From: Candidatus Thermoplasmatota archaeon
GTDB taxonomy: Archaea; Thermoplasmatota; Thermoplasmata; UBA10834
Reading direction: 5' to 3'
DNA length: 50,458 bases
NCBI GenBank assembly: GCA_018814355.1
Contig: JAHIZT010000082.1
Coordinates: forward strand, 1 to 50,458
The notes under the pieces are model-generated. The model was not told the DNA's origin, ran no database searches, and worked only from the letters and a program-made list of their open reading frames with translations. Below are positions 40,207-48,957 of this stretch, one piece after another. The first letter of the stretch is position 1. Every line of letters starts with the position of its first letter. The position numbers and the translations under genes are program-made.

Positions 40207-42016
40207 TCAGCAAGCTCACATGCTCTTCGTGTCCTTATGCGTTCGATTGGAGCGACTAGGTTCGAAACTGGGAATCGGAGCTAGAAGCTCGCCGAAAGGA
40301 ATTGCACGACGGGCCAGAGGAACGAGGACATTACTGGACGTCAGGGCGAAGCTGGACCTTGCGGGGATCGATGTTCCGCCAGGAACAGTTCTCGCCGCGG
40401 CAAAGACCCTTGCCGTCCTGATGGGCTTATCTCTGGCGGTCTTCGCGGTTGCCGTTCTCCTCGTAGGGGCACACTCTTACCTCATCCCCTCGGTCTTCCT
40501 GGGGGCTATCGCGCCTCTTGTGTCAAGGGAGGTCCTTCTCTCATATCCTGGGAGCGCAGCGAACAAACGCGCGTCTGAGGTCCTCAAAGGGTCTCCGGAA
40601 GCCGCGAACCTCATGATCATGAGCCTGAGGCACGAGCCCTCGCTGTCTAAGGCGATCAGGTTCGCCTCCAAGAGGAGCAACGCATTCTCACAAGAACTTG
40701 GCAACTGCATCTGGTACGTGGTGATGGGCAAGCATGCGAGCTTTGAGGAGTCACTACAGGAGCTTGGGGGCAGGTGGGCTGCATACGGGAACGAGCTCAA
40801 AGCCTCTCTGAACGCGATGGTCACTGCATCGTGCGAAGCGACCGAGGACGGCAAGAGGAGGGCCCTCGACAGGGCCAATCATTCCATGATATCGGGAGCG
40901 AAGAGAAGGATCGAAGAGTACGCGCTCTCGCTGTCCGCCCCCAGCATGATGATGTTCGGGCTCGGGATCCTCCTGCCGCTGATGGTCGGTTCGTTCCTGC
41001 CGATGCTGTCATGGAACCTCTGGTCTCCCGAGACCGTCGGAGAGGGTTCGCTTTTGCAGGATCAAGGACAGGCGACGCTCGAGACCGTCTTCCTGATGAA
41101 TGTCATGTTCCCGGCGATAGCCGCGCTTGTTGCCACGAGCGCTGCATCGCGTCATCCCATTGAGACCCACAGTAGGCATGTATCCAGGAAGGGGCTCGTC
41201 ACGGCATCCAGGGCGCTCCCTGTCCTCGCACTGAGCGGGGCTGCATGCGTCCTTTCGGTGATTCTCCTGGAGGGTATGCAGATGTCGCTTGCACTCCTCC
41301 TCAGCTCGATCGCGCCCCCGTCCGCCATCATGATGCTCATCGGGAGGGAGGGACCGCAGGCGGGGTCGAAGCTTGCTGAAGGTGATGTGGAGGACGCATT
41401 GTTCAAGACCGGCGCCCGGATGCTAGAGGGAGAGAATTTCGAGGCTGCGCTGAGCAAGGCCGGGCTGGAGATGCACGGGCCCGCAGGAGATCGAGTAAGA
41501 CGGCTCTCATTCGGCTCGATAGTCTCTGGCAGAGATACTGCTGTTATGGAAATGGAGGACAAGGCGGAAGAACCTGGCCAGAACGCGCTCGATGGCATCA
41601 GGGTCGTCAAGGAAGCTGCCTCCAAGGACGAGCGCGCGGCCGGAGTATTGGCCATGGACCTCGCAGCCTACCTCAAGGATCTGCACGACCTCGAAACCAC
41701 CTTGAAGAACCGACTGAAGCCCACCATCTCGATGATGAGGCTAACGGCATACGCGCTCGGCCCCATAGTCCTGGGCGTAACATTCGCGATATACATGTCC
41801 CTAGCGGGAATGATGGGATCTGGCTCCGCGGGAATCTCCGCTGAAATCTTCTTCCTGGTGCTCGGCGTGTTCCTGGCAGAGACGAACGCAGTCGTAGCGT
41901 ACTTCGTCTGGGGGATCGAGGGCAAGAGGGACAGGAGAGAGCTTCTTCGTTCGCTGGGTGCGTACATACTGGTGTCTGGGCTCGTATATAGCGCGACAGC
42001 GATGATCGTAGCTTGA
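40187..42016 (+). CDS. TadC/T2SSF-like pilus-assembly membrane protein
   Basis: About 609 aa. The membrane platform partner of the secretion ATPase. Two T2SSF-like units are visible, each with a cytoplasmic helical domain (SLRHEPSLSKAIRFASKRSNAF; and a later GARMLEGENFEAALSKAGLEM) flanked by membrane helices (LAVLMGLSLAVFAVAVLLVG; MMMFGLGILLPLMVGSF; VLALSGAACVLSVILLEG; YALGPIVLGVTFAIYMSL; LGAYILVSGLVYSATAMIV). Start at ATG 40187, with GGAG 8 bases upstream, overlaps the ATPase by 20 bases; ATG 40220 is an alternative without a Shine-Dalgarno. Likely translationally coupled. Confidence 0.87.
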   Translation: MQGCRDDQQAHMLFVSLCVRLERLGSKLGIGARSSPKGIARRARGTRTLLDVRAKLDLAGIDVPPGTVLAAAKTLAVLMGLSLAVFAVAVLLVGAHSYLIPSVFLGAIAPLVSREVLLSYPGSAANKRASEVLKGSPEAANLMIMSLRHEPSLSKAIRFASKRSNAFSQELGNCIWYVVMGKHASFEESLQELGGRWAAYGNELKASLNAMVTASCEATEDGKRRALDRANHSMISGAKRRIEEYALSLSAPSMMMFGLGILLPLMVGSFLPMLSWNLWSPETVGEGSLLQDQGQATLETVFLMNVMFPAIAALVATSAASRHPIETHSRHVSRKGLVTASRALPVLALSGAACVLSVILLEGMQMSLALLLSSIAPPSAIMMLIGREGPQAGSKLAEGDVEDALFKTGARMLEGENFEAALSKAGLEMHGPAGDRVRRLSFGSIVSGRDTAVMEMEDKAEEPGQNALDGIRVVKEAASKDERAAGVLAMDLAAYLKDLHDLETTLKNRLKPTISMMRLTAYALGPIVLGVTFAIYMSLAGMMGSGSAGISAEIFFLVLGVFLAETNAVVAYFVWGIEGKRDRRELLRSLGAYILVSGLVYSATAMIVA

Positions 42017-42033
42017 CAGAACAAGCGCCGGGA

Positions 42034-42603
42034 CTACTTCGCGGGCTTGACCTTGCTCGAGAGCTTCTCCAAGTTCCTCTCCAGGAGGGCCAGCTCCTTC
42101 GTGTCAAAGGCTCTCGGGTCGACTGGTATGATCATAATAGCCGTGCTCTGGGATATGTGGTCGTTCACCTGGTCTATGACTCTGAGGACCTTGTTGAAAT
42201 CGTTGTTGGAGACCAGATACTCCAGGCCGTCCAACAGTATCACGCCGCAAGGGTTCTGCTCAATGAACTGTATGAGGGTATGGGTCAAGATGCCGAGGTT
42301 GGTCGGGGAAATGACATCCTGTCCCGTCCGCGTCGCCAGCCAGTACAAAGGAGTCTGCTCCAGACCGTACTTCTGCTTGATCATGTCCGGGTGCTGCCGG
42401 CTAATTGCCAGACCGACGGCCTTTACGGAGTGGTCTCCGGAGCTCGTTGATATTATGTTCACGAACGCGTCGAAGCTGATATCTGGCGGAGACTCCTCGA
42501 CGACATAGGATTTGCCACCGGCCAGGTTGTACTTCCTGGTTATTCCGAGGCCTTTATCCTCACTCGCCTTGTCGAACCTGGGCCTCTTTGAAAAGAGGCC
42601 CAT
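42034..42603 (-). CDS. DUF835-family protein
   Basis: 189 aa. A stand-alone DUF835 domain: KSYVVEESPPDISFDAFVNI, GLAISRQHPDMIKQKYGL, LYWLATRTGQDVISPTNLGILTHTL, GVILLDGLEYLVSNNDFNKVL and IIPVDPRAFDTKEL. The ILLDGLEYL segment resembles a Walker-B strand of KaiC/RecA-like ATPases, but no P-loop is seen. It starts directly after the response-regulator stop codon (GGAG 8 bases upstream), so the two form an operon. The membrane RING protein at 21.6-23.4 kb carries a paralogous domain. Function unknown; a signalling partner is inferred. Confidence 0.88.
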   Translation of the reverse strand: MGLFSKRPRFDKASEDKGLGITRKYNLAGGKSYVVEESPPDISFDAFVNIISTSSGDHSVKAVGLAISRQHPDMIKQKYGLEQTPLYWLATRTGQDVISPTNLGILTHTLIQFIEQNPCGVILLDGLEYLVSNNDFNKVLRVIDQVNDHISQSTAIMIIPVDPRAFDTKELALLERNLEKLSSKVKPAK

Positions 42604-42969
42604 CTAATCACTCCACATGGCCAGCGTGGAGCTTAGCGCGATCTCATTTGTCGGTTTAAGGAGAAAATCCTTTGCTCCCGCGTCCATGCTCTCGCGTATC
42701 ATCTTCTTGTTGATTATGGAGCTCATTGCCACAATCGTTGCCGTAGGGTCGATCTCAAACATCGCTTTCGTGAGCTCAACTCCTGACTTACCTGGCAGGA
42801 TCATGTCGATGAAAGATATATTGGGCTTCTCCCGCTTGAAGACCTCGATTCCTTCGTCGAAGTCCTTCGCCTCGACGACATCATGGAATCCCACCCTGAC
42901 CAGGAGTTCGATCATTACCTTCCTGAAGGCCTCAGAATCGTCGACAACAAGTATCCTCATGTCAATCAC
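42604..42969 (-). CDS. Response-regulator receiver-domain protein
   Basis: 121 aa, a REC domain with no output domain. Seen: MRILVVDDSEAF (acidic pair Asp 10/11), the phospho-acceptor Asp 55 in FIDMILPGKSG, Ser 83 in AMSS, and Lys 105 in LLKP, so all active-site positions are present. Lacking a DNA-binding domain, it must signal by protein contact, like CheY or Spo0F. The most likely partner is the DUF835 protein translated directly after it. No histidine kinase is in the window. GATAAATACC at about 43000 is a TATA candidate. Confidence 0.93.
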   Translation of the reverse strand: MIDMRILVVDDSEAFRKVMIELLVRVGFHDVVEAKDFDEGIEVFKREKPNISFIDMILPGKSGVELTKAMFEIDPTATIVAMSSIINKKMIRESMDAGAKDFLLKPTNEIALSSTLAMWSD

Positions 42970-43250
42970 GGAACTTCAGTTCGTTATTGTCTGAGATGGT
43001 ATTTATCGTTGGCTGAAGAACAAGGGGAGATGGGCAGGCAATTAGCTTCCTGACGCAATGCCCTTCCTCCGATTCCTTTTGGAGCACGACGTCCATTCAA
43101 GGTTGCGTGCGTACAGGGAAGGGACTTAGATGCTACCCATCTCGGATATTCATGTGTCGGCCTAGGTCATAAATCTATCCCCTACTGTAAGTGAGAACAT
43201 CTGCTCGTCGACGCTTTGATGAGGACGGTTCTATTGCATCATAGGGTGGT
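42970..43250. other. Intergenic region left of the second TnpB relic
   Basis: No gene seen in 281 bases. On the minus strand this lies downstream of the tnpB relic's stop, so it may hold the transposon's right end. The boundary cannot be placed because copy A runs off the window. Confidence 0.3.
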
Positions 43251-43444
43251 GACGCTCAGGTCGCCTCTCCGATGCAACTCGTTCCATTCGGCTCCGACCG
43301 TGCGGCCATCTCTGGCTCGCATAGAATCATCATCACGTCATGCTGGAACGCGCCGGGGTCGAACCGTAGACCCCCTGCCATCCCGTTCGAGATGGCTGTC
43401 TGCAGCAGGTTTAGACTGGCATTGACATGTCTATCGAGGCGCCA
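43251..43444. repeat. Long direct repeat, copy B (TnpB 3' end)
   Basis: Nearly identical to 1-200, same orientation, with a 6-base indel. It includes the TnpB C-terminal codons and the stop at 43256-43258. Confidence 0.9.
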
Positions 43445-43665
43445 GCCACCTCGAACGCCGATACAAGATGCTTGGCATACATTCTGGGATGTTCTTGGCG
43501 ATAATCCTTGTACGTGAGTGTGACCAAGGCGTTTCTCGAGGTCACTCTCGCCTGGAGACCGACTCTGACCGCGTTGTTGACGGCCAATCTGAAGTCCTCG
43601 AGAAGGTATTTCGCCTCCGATGGAAGGTCCGTATCCAACCGGAAGACGACTCCCTTGATCAGCAT
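43256..43665 (-). pseudogene. TnpB relic with internal deletion (copy 2)
   Basis: The 5' part (start ATG 43665) encodes a TnpB N-terminus: MLIKGVVFRLDTDLPSEAK, then LEDFRLAVNNAVRVGLQARVTSRNALVTLTYKDYRQEHP and HLVSAFEVAG, to about residue 75. At about 43440 it jumps, one frame out, into the C-terminal end GGWRLDRHVNASLNLL...EPNGTSCIGEAT. Roughly 250-300 residues, including most of the RuvC nuclease and half the zinc ribbon, are missing. The N-terminal frame terminates shortly after (at 43411). The protein cannot be active. A TATA element TTATATACTGG lies 18 bp upstream of the start. The two retained ends flank a clean deletion. Confidence 0.82.
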
Positions 43666-43682
43666 CTCGTCCTTGACGATGA

Positions 43683-43799
43683 CCAGTATATAACACTTCT
43701 CCGATTACATGTAGCAATTGGGGACCGTGGCTACGCTTTCTGACGTCTTCATCACCCGAATTGCTCCAGAACCAATGAGGACAAACAATTATATACTGG
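43683..43799. promoter_or_regulatory. Facing TATA elements between the tnpB relic and psmB
   Basis: CCAGTATATAA at 43683-43693 and its reverse complement TTATATACTGG at 43789-43799 form an inverted pair 95 bp apart. The first, read on the minus strand, suits the tnpB relic; the second, on the plus strand, could serve psmB about 65 bp downstream. The same 11-mer heads the tup operon. Confidence 0.45.
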
Positions 43800-43858
43800 C
43801 ACGAGGATTCTTTGAAAACGCCTTTTAGTAGATTAGTTTTCAATGACGGTGTTCATTA

Positions 43859-44497
43859 ATGACGGACATTGAGGAAGTCAAGACCGGGACTACGACCATA
43901 GGTGTAGTGTGCAAAGACGGCGTCGTCATGGCGACGGAGATGCGGGCAACGATGGGCACTCTCATCGCCCATAAGACGACCCAGAAACTGTTCAAGATCG
44001 ATGACAACATAGGGCTCACAGTGGCCGGTGTTGTCGGGGATGCACAGACCCTTGCGAGATACATCGGCGCAGAGGTGGAGCTGTACAAGCTGAAGAGAGG
44101 TCAGCCCATGACGGTCAGATCAGCCGCCACTCTGACATCGAACATCCTGGCTGGTAGCAGGTTCTACCCGTACTACGTGGGCCTTATCCTTGGAGGTATC
44201 GATAGGGATGGCGGGCATGTCTATGCCCTAGACATGGTAGGTGGCGCAATCCCGGATGATTACGTGACCACGGGCTCCGGATCTCCGTTCGTCTATGGTG
44301 TTCTCGAAGATCACTACGAGAAGGGCATGTCCGTAAGTGACGGCATGGACCTGGCCATACGGGCCCTTCACGCAGCCATGAGAAGGGATTCCGCTTCCGG
44401 CGACGGCTACGCTGTCGCTTCCATCACGAACGAGGGCTTCGTGATATTGGACGAGAAGGATGTCCAGAAGCGACTCGCGAAGATGAAGCTGACCTGA
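43859..44497 (+). CDS. psmB: Proteasome beta subunit
   Basis: 212 aa. An Ntn hydrolase forming the catalytic inner rings of the 20S proteasome. A 10-residue propeptide ends in Gly before the nucleophile Thr 11 (KTG-TTTIG). Glu 27 and Lys 43 occupy the positions of the other catalytic residues (17 and 33 in mature numbering). LILGGIDRDGGHVYALDMVGG and TTGSGSPFVYGVLEDHY are typical. The alpha subunit is not in the window. Confidence 0.96.
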   Translation: MTDIEEVKTGTTTIGVVCKDGVVMATEMRATMGTLIAHKTTQKLFKIDDNIGLTVAGVVGDAQTLARYIGAEVELYKLKRGQPMTVRSAATLTSNILAGSRFYPYYVGLILGGIDRDGGHVYALDMVGGAIPDDYVTTGSGSPFVYGVLEDHYEKGMSVSDGMDLAIRALHAAMRRDSASGDGYAVASITNEGFVILDEKDVQKRLAKMKLT

Positions 44498-44563
44498 CCA
44501 GCGCAGTATCGTCTATGAAGGCATTTCTGCCGACAACCTATTCAATTCAGCTGAGTGAAATAG

Positions 44564-46477
44564 ATGGGCATTGAGAAGATTCTAGAAGAGGCAAGAGAGG
44601 CGGTCAAGAAGACCATCCCTTCAAACATCGAAGTCACGGATGTCGATTTCGAGGGTCCGGTCATAGTCATCTACACCAAGAACCTGGAGGAGTTCGCCCA
44701 CAACAACGACCTCGTGAGGCAACTAGCCCAGAGCCTGAGAAGAAGAGTCGCGATCAGGCCGGACCCGACAATGCTGGCAAAGACCGAGGACGCCGAGGAG
44801 CGGATCCGTAGGATCATTCCTGAGGAGGCAAAGATCACCAACATCTACTTCGACGACGACACAGGCGAGGTAACGATAGAGGCGATCTCGCCAGGACTGG
44901 TCATCGGAAAGCACGGTGTTGTGCTGAATGAGATCAAGAAGGAGATCGGCTGGGCGCCGAAGGTCGTGCGCGCGCCTCCGATCCCGTCGAAGACAGTCAG
45001 CGAGATCAGGAGCTACCTCAGAAAGATGCAGGACGAGCGCAAGGAGTTCCTCAAGAAGGTTGGCAGGAAACTCATGCGGCCCAGACTGAACGATGAGACC
45101 TGGCTGAGGATCACATCTCTGGGTGGCTACAGGGAGGTCGGAAGGAGCGCCACGCTCATGATGACCAGGGAGAGCAAGGTGCTCATCGATTGCGGTGTCG
45201 CGGTATCCGCAGAAGATGGCGGTTCGACGCCGTACCTTAGCGCTCCGGAACTGCAACCTATGGATTCGATAGACGCAGTTGTCATCACACACGCTCACCT
45301 CGACCACTGCGGGCTTCTGCCAGTTCTATTCAAGTATGGCTACGAAGGGCCAGTATACTGCACCACGCCCACCAGGGATATGATGTCGCTTCTGCAGCTG
45401 GACTTCATCAAAGTCGCCGTAGGGGAGGCCAAGAAGCCCCCGTACGAATCATCGCATATCAGAGAGGCGGTCATGCACTGCATACCGCTCAAGTACGGCG
45501 AGACCACGGACATCTCGCCCGATGTGAGGCTGACATTGCAGAACGCTGGACACATCCTCGGTTCGTCCATAGCACACTTCCATGTGGGCGACGGGCTCTA
45601 CAACGTCGCATTCACCGGCGACATGAAGTTCGAGAAGTCGTGGCTGTTCAACGCCTGCGTCAACAAGTTCCCGAGACTGGAGACCCTGGTGATAGAGGCT
45701 ACGTACGGTGGGTACCACGACATGCAGCCCAGCAGACAGGACGCTGGAAACCAGCTGAGGGAGATCGTCAGGGCAACACTGAGTCGCGGCGGCAAGGTCC
45801 TCGTACCTGTGTTCGCGGTCGGGAGATCTCAAGAGGTCATGCTGGTTCTTGAGGACTTGATGAGGAACCATCAGATCCAGAAGGCACCCATATACCTCGA
45901 CGGGATGATCTGGGAGGCGACGGCGATCCACACAGCCTACCCTGAATACCTCAACAGCCAGCTGAGGACGCAGATCTTCCAGATGGGAGAGAACCCGTTC
46001 CTGTCCGATATATTCAAGCGGGTCGACAGCGCGGACATGAGGGAGACCATCTGCAACGATCCGGAGCCGTGCATCGTTCTCGCCACGAGTGGCATGATGA
46101 ACGGAGGGCCCGTGATGGAGTACTTCAAAGCCTGGTGTGACAACGAACTCAGCACTATAACCTTCGTCGGTTACCAGGCGGAGGGGACGATGGGCAGGAA
46201 GATCCAGAAGGGCTGGGGGGAAATCAATCTCAACGACAGAGGCAAACAGATCACCTTGCACATGAAGATGGACGTCGAGACCGTCGACGGCTTCTCAGGA
46301 CACTCCGACAGACGTCAGTTGATCAACTATGTCAGCACACTCGAGCCGCGCCCCGAGAGGATAGTGATATGCCATGGTGAAGATTTCAAATGCTCAGACC
46401 TGGCAAGCACGCTTTATAAGAAGTTCGGCATAGAAACTCGTGCTCCCCTGAACCTGGAGACGATACGGCTGAAGTGA
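44564..46477 (+). CDS. Beta-CASP ribonuclease aCPSF1 / transcription termination factor FttA
   Basis: 637 aa, full length for aCPSF1. Two N-terminal KH domains (to about 140; GxxG loop GLVIGKHG at 111-118), then the metallo-beta-lactamase core with HAHLDH at 243-248 and LGSSIAHFHVGD, the beta-CASP cap (VPVFAVGRSQEVM; LATSGMMNGGPVMEYF), and HGE/FSGHSDRRQL near the end. The family cleaves nascent RNA at U-rich sites to terminate transcription in archaea (FttA). Located 66 bases after psmB, same strand. Confidence 0.96.
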   Translation: MGIEKILEEAREAVKKTIPSNIEVTDVDFEGPVIVIYTKNLEEFAHNNDLVRQLAQSLRRRVAIRPDPTMLAKTEDAEERIRRIIPEEAKITNIYFDDDTGEVTIEAISPGLVIGKHGVVLNEIKKEIGWAPKVVRAPPIPSKTVSEIRSYLRKMQDERKEFLKKVGRKLMRPRLNDETWLRITSLGGYREVGRSATLMMTRESKVLIDCGVAVSAEDGGSTPYLSAPELQPMDSIDAVVITHAHLDHCGLLPVLFKYGYEGPVYCTTPTRDMMSLLQLDFIKVAVGEAKKPPYESSHIREAVMHCIPLKYGETTDISPDVRLTLQNAGHILGSSIAHFHVGDGLYNVAFTGDMKFEKSWLFNACVNKFPRLETLVIEATYGGYHDMQPSRQDAGNQLREIVRATLSRGGKVLVPVFAVGRSQEVMLVLEDLMRNHQIQKAPIYLDGMIWEATAIHTAYPEYLNSQLRTQIFQMGENPFLSDIFKRVDSADMRETICNDPEPCIVLATSGMMNGGPVMEYFKAWCDNELSTITFVGYQAEGTMGRKIQKGWGEINLNDRGKQITLHMKMDVETVDGFSGHSDRRQLINYVSTLEPRPERIVICHGEDFKCSDLASTLYKKFGIETRAPLNLETIRLK

Positions 46478-46481
46478 TCGA

Positions 46482-47411
46482 TCATTCTCTGACACTGAGC
46501 CTCGACCCCTTCTTTCCCAGCAACACGACTCGGCTGTCCTCCCTTTCTCTCAGTATGTCCAGACCGAGTCTCTGACCTAGCCTCGCGGAGAACTCCTTGA
46601 CGGAGGCGTGCGGCGGCATGTTATCCGCGGTCATCCTCGTTCTCGAATCTCCGACAAACACATATCCTTTGGGTTCGATGAAAACAGGCTGGGCCGTTCC
46701 GTCCAACTTGGCGTACTCGTCCTCCCAGCCGAGGTTCCAGTCCTTGACCAGCGTGTGCCTGATGACCGTCCTTGTCGAAAGGGAAGGGAGAAGCCTGAGG
46801 GTATCCATGAGATTCTCCCATGCTCGTGGGAACTGGGGCACACAGAGCCTTTCAAAGACCTCCTTGTTGGGAGCCGCCACAGTCACATAGAGCTGGGTCG
46901 GCAGAGGCGAGAGATCCTCAAGCACCTTGGGAACTGAGCCGTTCGTCACAAGGAAAGTAGTCATCCCGCGACGCTTGCACAGCTCGATAAACTCCCCAAG
47001 CTTGGGATAAAGGGTCGGTTCTCCTGAGAGCGAGATGGCCACCTGGTTTGGGTTCCGGGCCTCCTCCCAAAGCCGCGCATCACACCTGGGATCACCCTTG
47101 AAGCCGGACACTAGTAGCCTCTGCTCCTGAAGGCACTTCTCTAGGAGTTCTTCGGGCTCTGGGTATCCAGAATTCTTGAAGCCGGTCATGCCGTGGTACC
47201 TCCAGCAGAACAGGCACCTGAAGTTGCAAACGTTCACGGCAGGGGTCATCTGTAGGCATCTGTGGGACTCGATCCCGTAGAACTCCTCTTTGTAGCACGG
47301 CCTGCCGTGTATCATCTTCTGGCTCATCCAGTGGCAGAGCTTCACGGCTCCGCTCTGGCCAATTATCCGGTACTGCTGCCTCTCCAGATGCTCCCTCGTT
47401 CTCGAATCCAA
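46482..47411 (-). CDS. taw1: tRNA 4-demethylwyosine synthase Taw1 (TYW1), radical SAM
   Basis: 309 aa, typical for archaeal Taw1. It builds the tricyclic 4-demethylwyosine at G37 of tRNA-Phe from N1-methylguanosine and pyruvate. The radical SAM motif C-x3-C-x2-C is CNFRCLFC with Cys 62, 66 and 69; upstream Cys 26, 39 and 52 fit the second cluster. Other landmarks: AISLSGEPTLYPKLGEF, TFLVTNGS, and VFIEPKGYVFVGDSR. The start is TTG 47411, preceded by GAGAGGT at 8 bases; no ATG is available nearby. Its gene follows rfcL on the same strand, 13 bases apart. Confidence 0.94.
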   Translation of the reverse strand: MDSRTREHLERQQYRIIGQSGAVKLCHWMSQKMIHGRPCYKEEFYGIESHRCLQMTPAVNVCNFRCLFCWRYHGMTGFKNSGYPEPEELLEKCLQEQRLLVSGFKGDPRCDARLWEEARNPNQVAISLSGEPTLYPKLGEFIELCKRRGMTTFLVTNGSVPKVLEDLSPLPTQLYVTVAAPNKEVFERLCVPQFPRAWENLMDTLRLLPSLSTRTVIRHTLVKDWNLGWEDEYAKLDGTAQPVFIEPKGYVFVGDSRTRMTADNMPPHASVKEFSARLGQRLGLDILREREDSRVVLLGKKGSRLSVRE

Positions 47412-47424
47412 ACCACACGACCTC

Positions 47425-48810
47425 TCAGTGATGCGTTGTGTGCCTCTTGCCCGAGCTTGATCTCGAGGGGCTCTTCCTCCCGGTCACAGACTGTGTCTTC
47501 ATGTCATCGCCTGTCATCCTGGCAATCTCCTGGACCACGCGTGAGTCCGGATCGACTCCCAACAAATACGCCAGGTCGCCCTCATCGAGCGCCAGTTCCT
47601 TGGAGAGCGCAATCAGAAGATCCCGATCATTCCTCACCATTGATGAAACCAGAGGTAGAGTCGATTCGTTGATGCACCGCCTTGAAGTATGCATGTGTGC
47701 TGCCAGCTTGCCAGAGACTGAATCCCGAGTTCCCCGCGAACCCTTGGATCTGGACATCAGAACGAAGTAGCTCGGGAAACGGTATTCGTAGACGCTCGGC
47801 CTCGGGCCATGCTTCCTCGACAGAGCGACTCCCCCTGTCATCAGCTCCTTGGCGTACGCCCAGAGGCCGTAAGACTGCAGTATCCTGGTCCTTCCTAGAT
47901 ACATGTCTGATATGGACAACGCATTGAATGCGTCGGCAAGATCTCTAGGATGACGCATCTCAAGAGGTATGTTCTCCTCAACCCATTTCTCAAGTTCGTC
48001 CGGCGTCATGTCGAGGTCAAACGTTGCGTCACGCGCCTCACGGGCCGTTTTGGCGCCGAAAACTGCCCGCAGCGCCGCATCAATCTCCTTCTTCTGGTTC
48101 CTCTTACCCATAGCGTCCGAATCCACCATACTTAGCTCGATCTTCCCCTCGACCATCATCTGGAGATCGTTCACGGCGGCACGCATATCCCCACCAGCGT
48201 TCTCCGCGATGCGATCGAGAATCGGGTCTGGAACCTGGACCTCCTCACGGCCGGCGATGGTCTTCAAGACCTTCACGACCGATCTGGAATCAAGTCTCCT
48301 GAACGTGACCTTCTCGGCAAGGGTCTTGATCGCAGGAGCTTTGCGAGTCAGCTCGTAGAAGTTGTTAACTATCAGGATGATTGGCTGGGAGGAGGCCTTG
48401 ATGGTATCCACAATCGCCTTCGCACCGCCGTAGTCCTCCCTACCGAAGAGGTTGTCTGCCTCGTCCAGGATCACAAGCTTCCTCCTCCCTTTTGAGGAGG
48501 ACAGGAACTCTCCATCAAGCGAAAAGGTCTGGCTCACAGAACCCGCTCCGGCGACCTTCCTAATGGAGGCGGCGTTCCTGTGATCGGATGCGTTCATCTC
48601 GATGCAATCCCAGTTCATGTCCTTGGCCAAGGCGAGAGCAGCGCTGGTCTTGCCTGTTCCCGGCTCACCCCTCAGGACAACCGCTTTCAGCCGAGGAATA
48701 CAGTCAGCCCAGGAATCGCCCCAATTCCTCAATGCGTGAGCGGCTGCCTCATTCCCAATGATCTCTTTCAAGGATTTGGGGCGGTACTTCTCGGTCCACG
48801 CGTCTTGCAT
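47425..48810 (-). CDS. rfcL: Replication factor C large subunit
   Basis: 461 aa. The clamp loader's large subunit. AAA+ motifs: Walker A GEPGTGKTS at 48-56 and Walker B LVILDEADN at 112-120, with the opening MQDAWTEKYRPKSLKEIIGNE and the sensor-2 region GGDMRAAVNDLQ. A DNA-clamp-interaction (PIP-type) box usual at the C-terminus of archaeal RfcL is not seen; the tail is Ser/Arg/His-rich. Start ATG 48810, with TATAATAC at 48834-48841 about 27 bp upstream (leaderless). The small subunit is not in the window. Confidence 0.95.
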   Translation of the reverse strand: MQDAWTEKYRPKSLKEIIGNEAAAHALRNWGDSWADCIPRLKAVVLRGEPGTGKTSAALALAKDMNWDCIEMNASDHRNAASIRKVAGAGSVSQTFSLDGEFLSSSKGRRKLVILDEADNLFGREDYGGAKAIVDTIKASSQPIILIVNNFYELTRKAPAIKTLAEKVTFRRLDSRSVVKVLKTIAGREEVQVPDPILDRIAENAGGDMRAAVNDLQMMVEGKIELSMVDSDAMGKRNQKKEIDAALRAVFGAKTAREARDATFDLDMTPDELEKWVEENIPLEMRHPRDLADAFNALSISDMYLGRTRILQSYGLWAYAKELMTGGVALSRKHGPRPSVYEYRFPSYFVLMSRSKGSRGTRDSVSGKLAAHMHTSRRCINESTLPLVSSMVRNDRDLLIALSKELALDEGDLAYLLGVDPDSRVVQEIARMTGDDMKTQSVTGRKSPSRSSSGKRHTTHH

Positions 48811-48833
48811 CAGGAATGAAAGCAATCCTCGCG

Positions 48834-48841
48834 TATTATAG
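48834..48841 (-). promoter_or_regulatory. TATA box of rfcL
   Basis: TATAATAC on the minus strand, centred about 27 bp before the ATG at 48810. It supports that start over the longer frame to 48882. Confidence 0.6.
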
Positions 48842-48957
48842 ACTAATTGTATGCAGTGCAGAAAATGCTCGAGAAAACGCAACTATTGACTTCGTTGAGC
48901 ATAGAAGTATAATAAAATAGTTTGAAGATGTCTTTGGAATACTTGTTTAGTTATTAG

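Noticed and set aside
43256-43843. A 195-aa single gene containing the TnpB tail
   Set aside because: Its first 140 residues are the wrong frame over the TnpB N-terminus; only the tail is TnpB. It is scored as a pseudogene in two frames.
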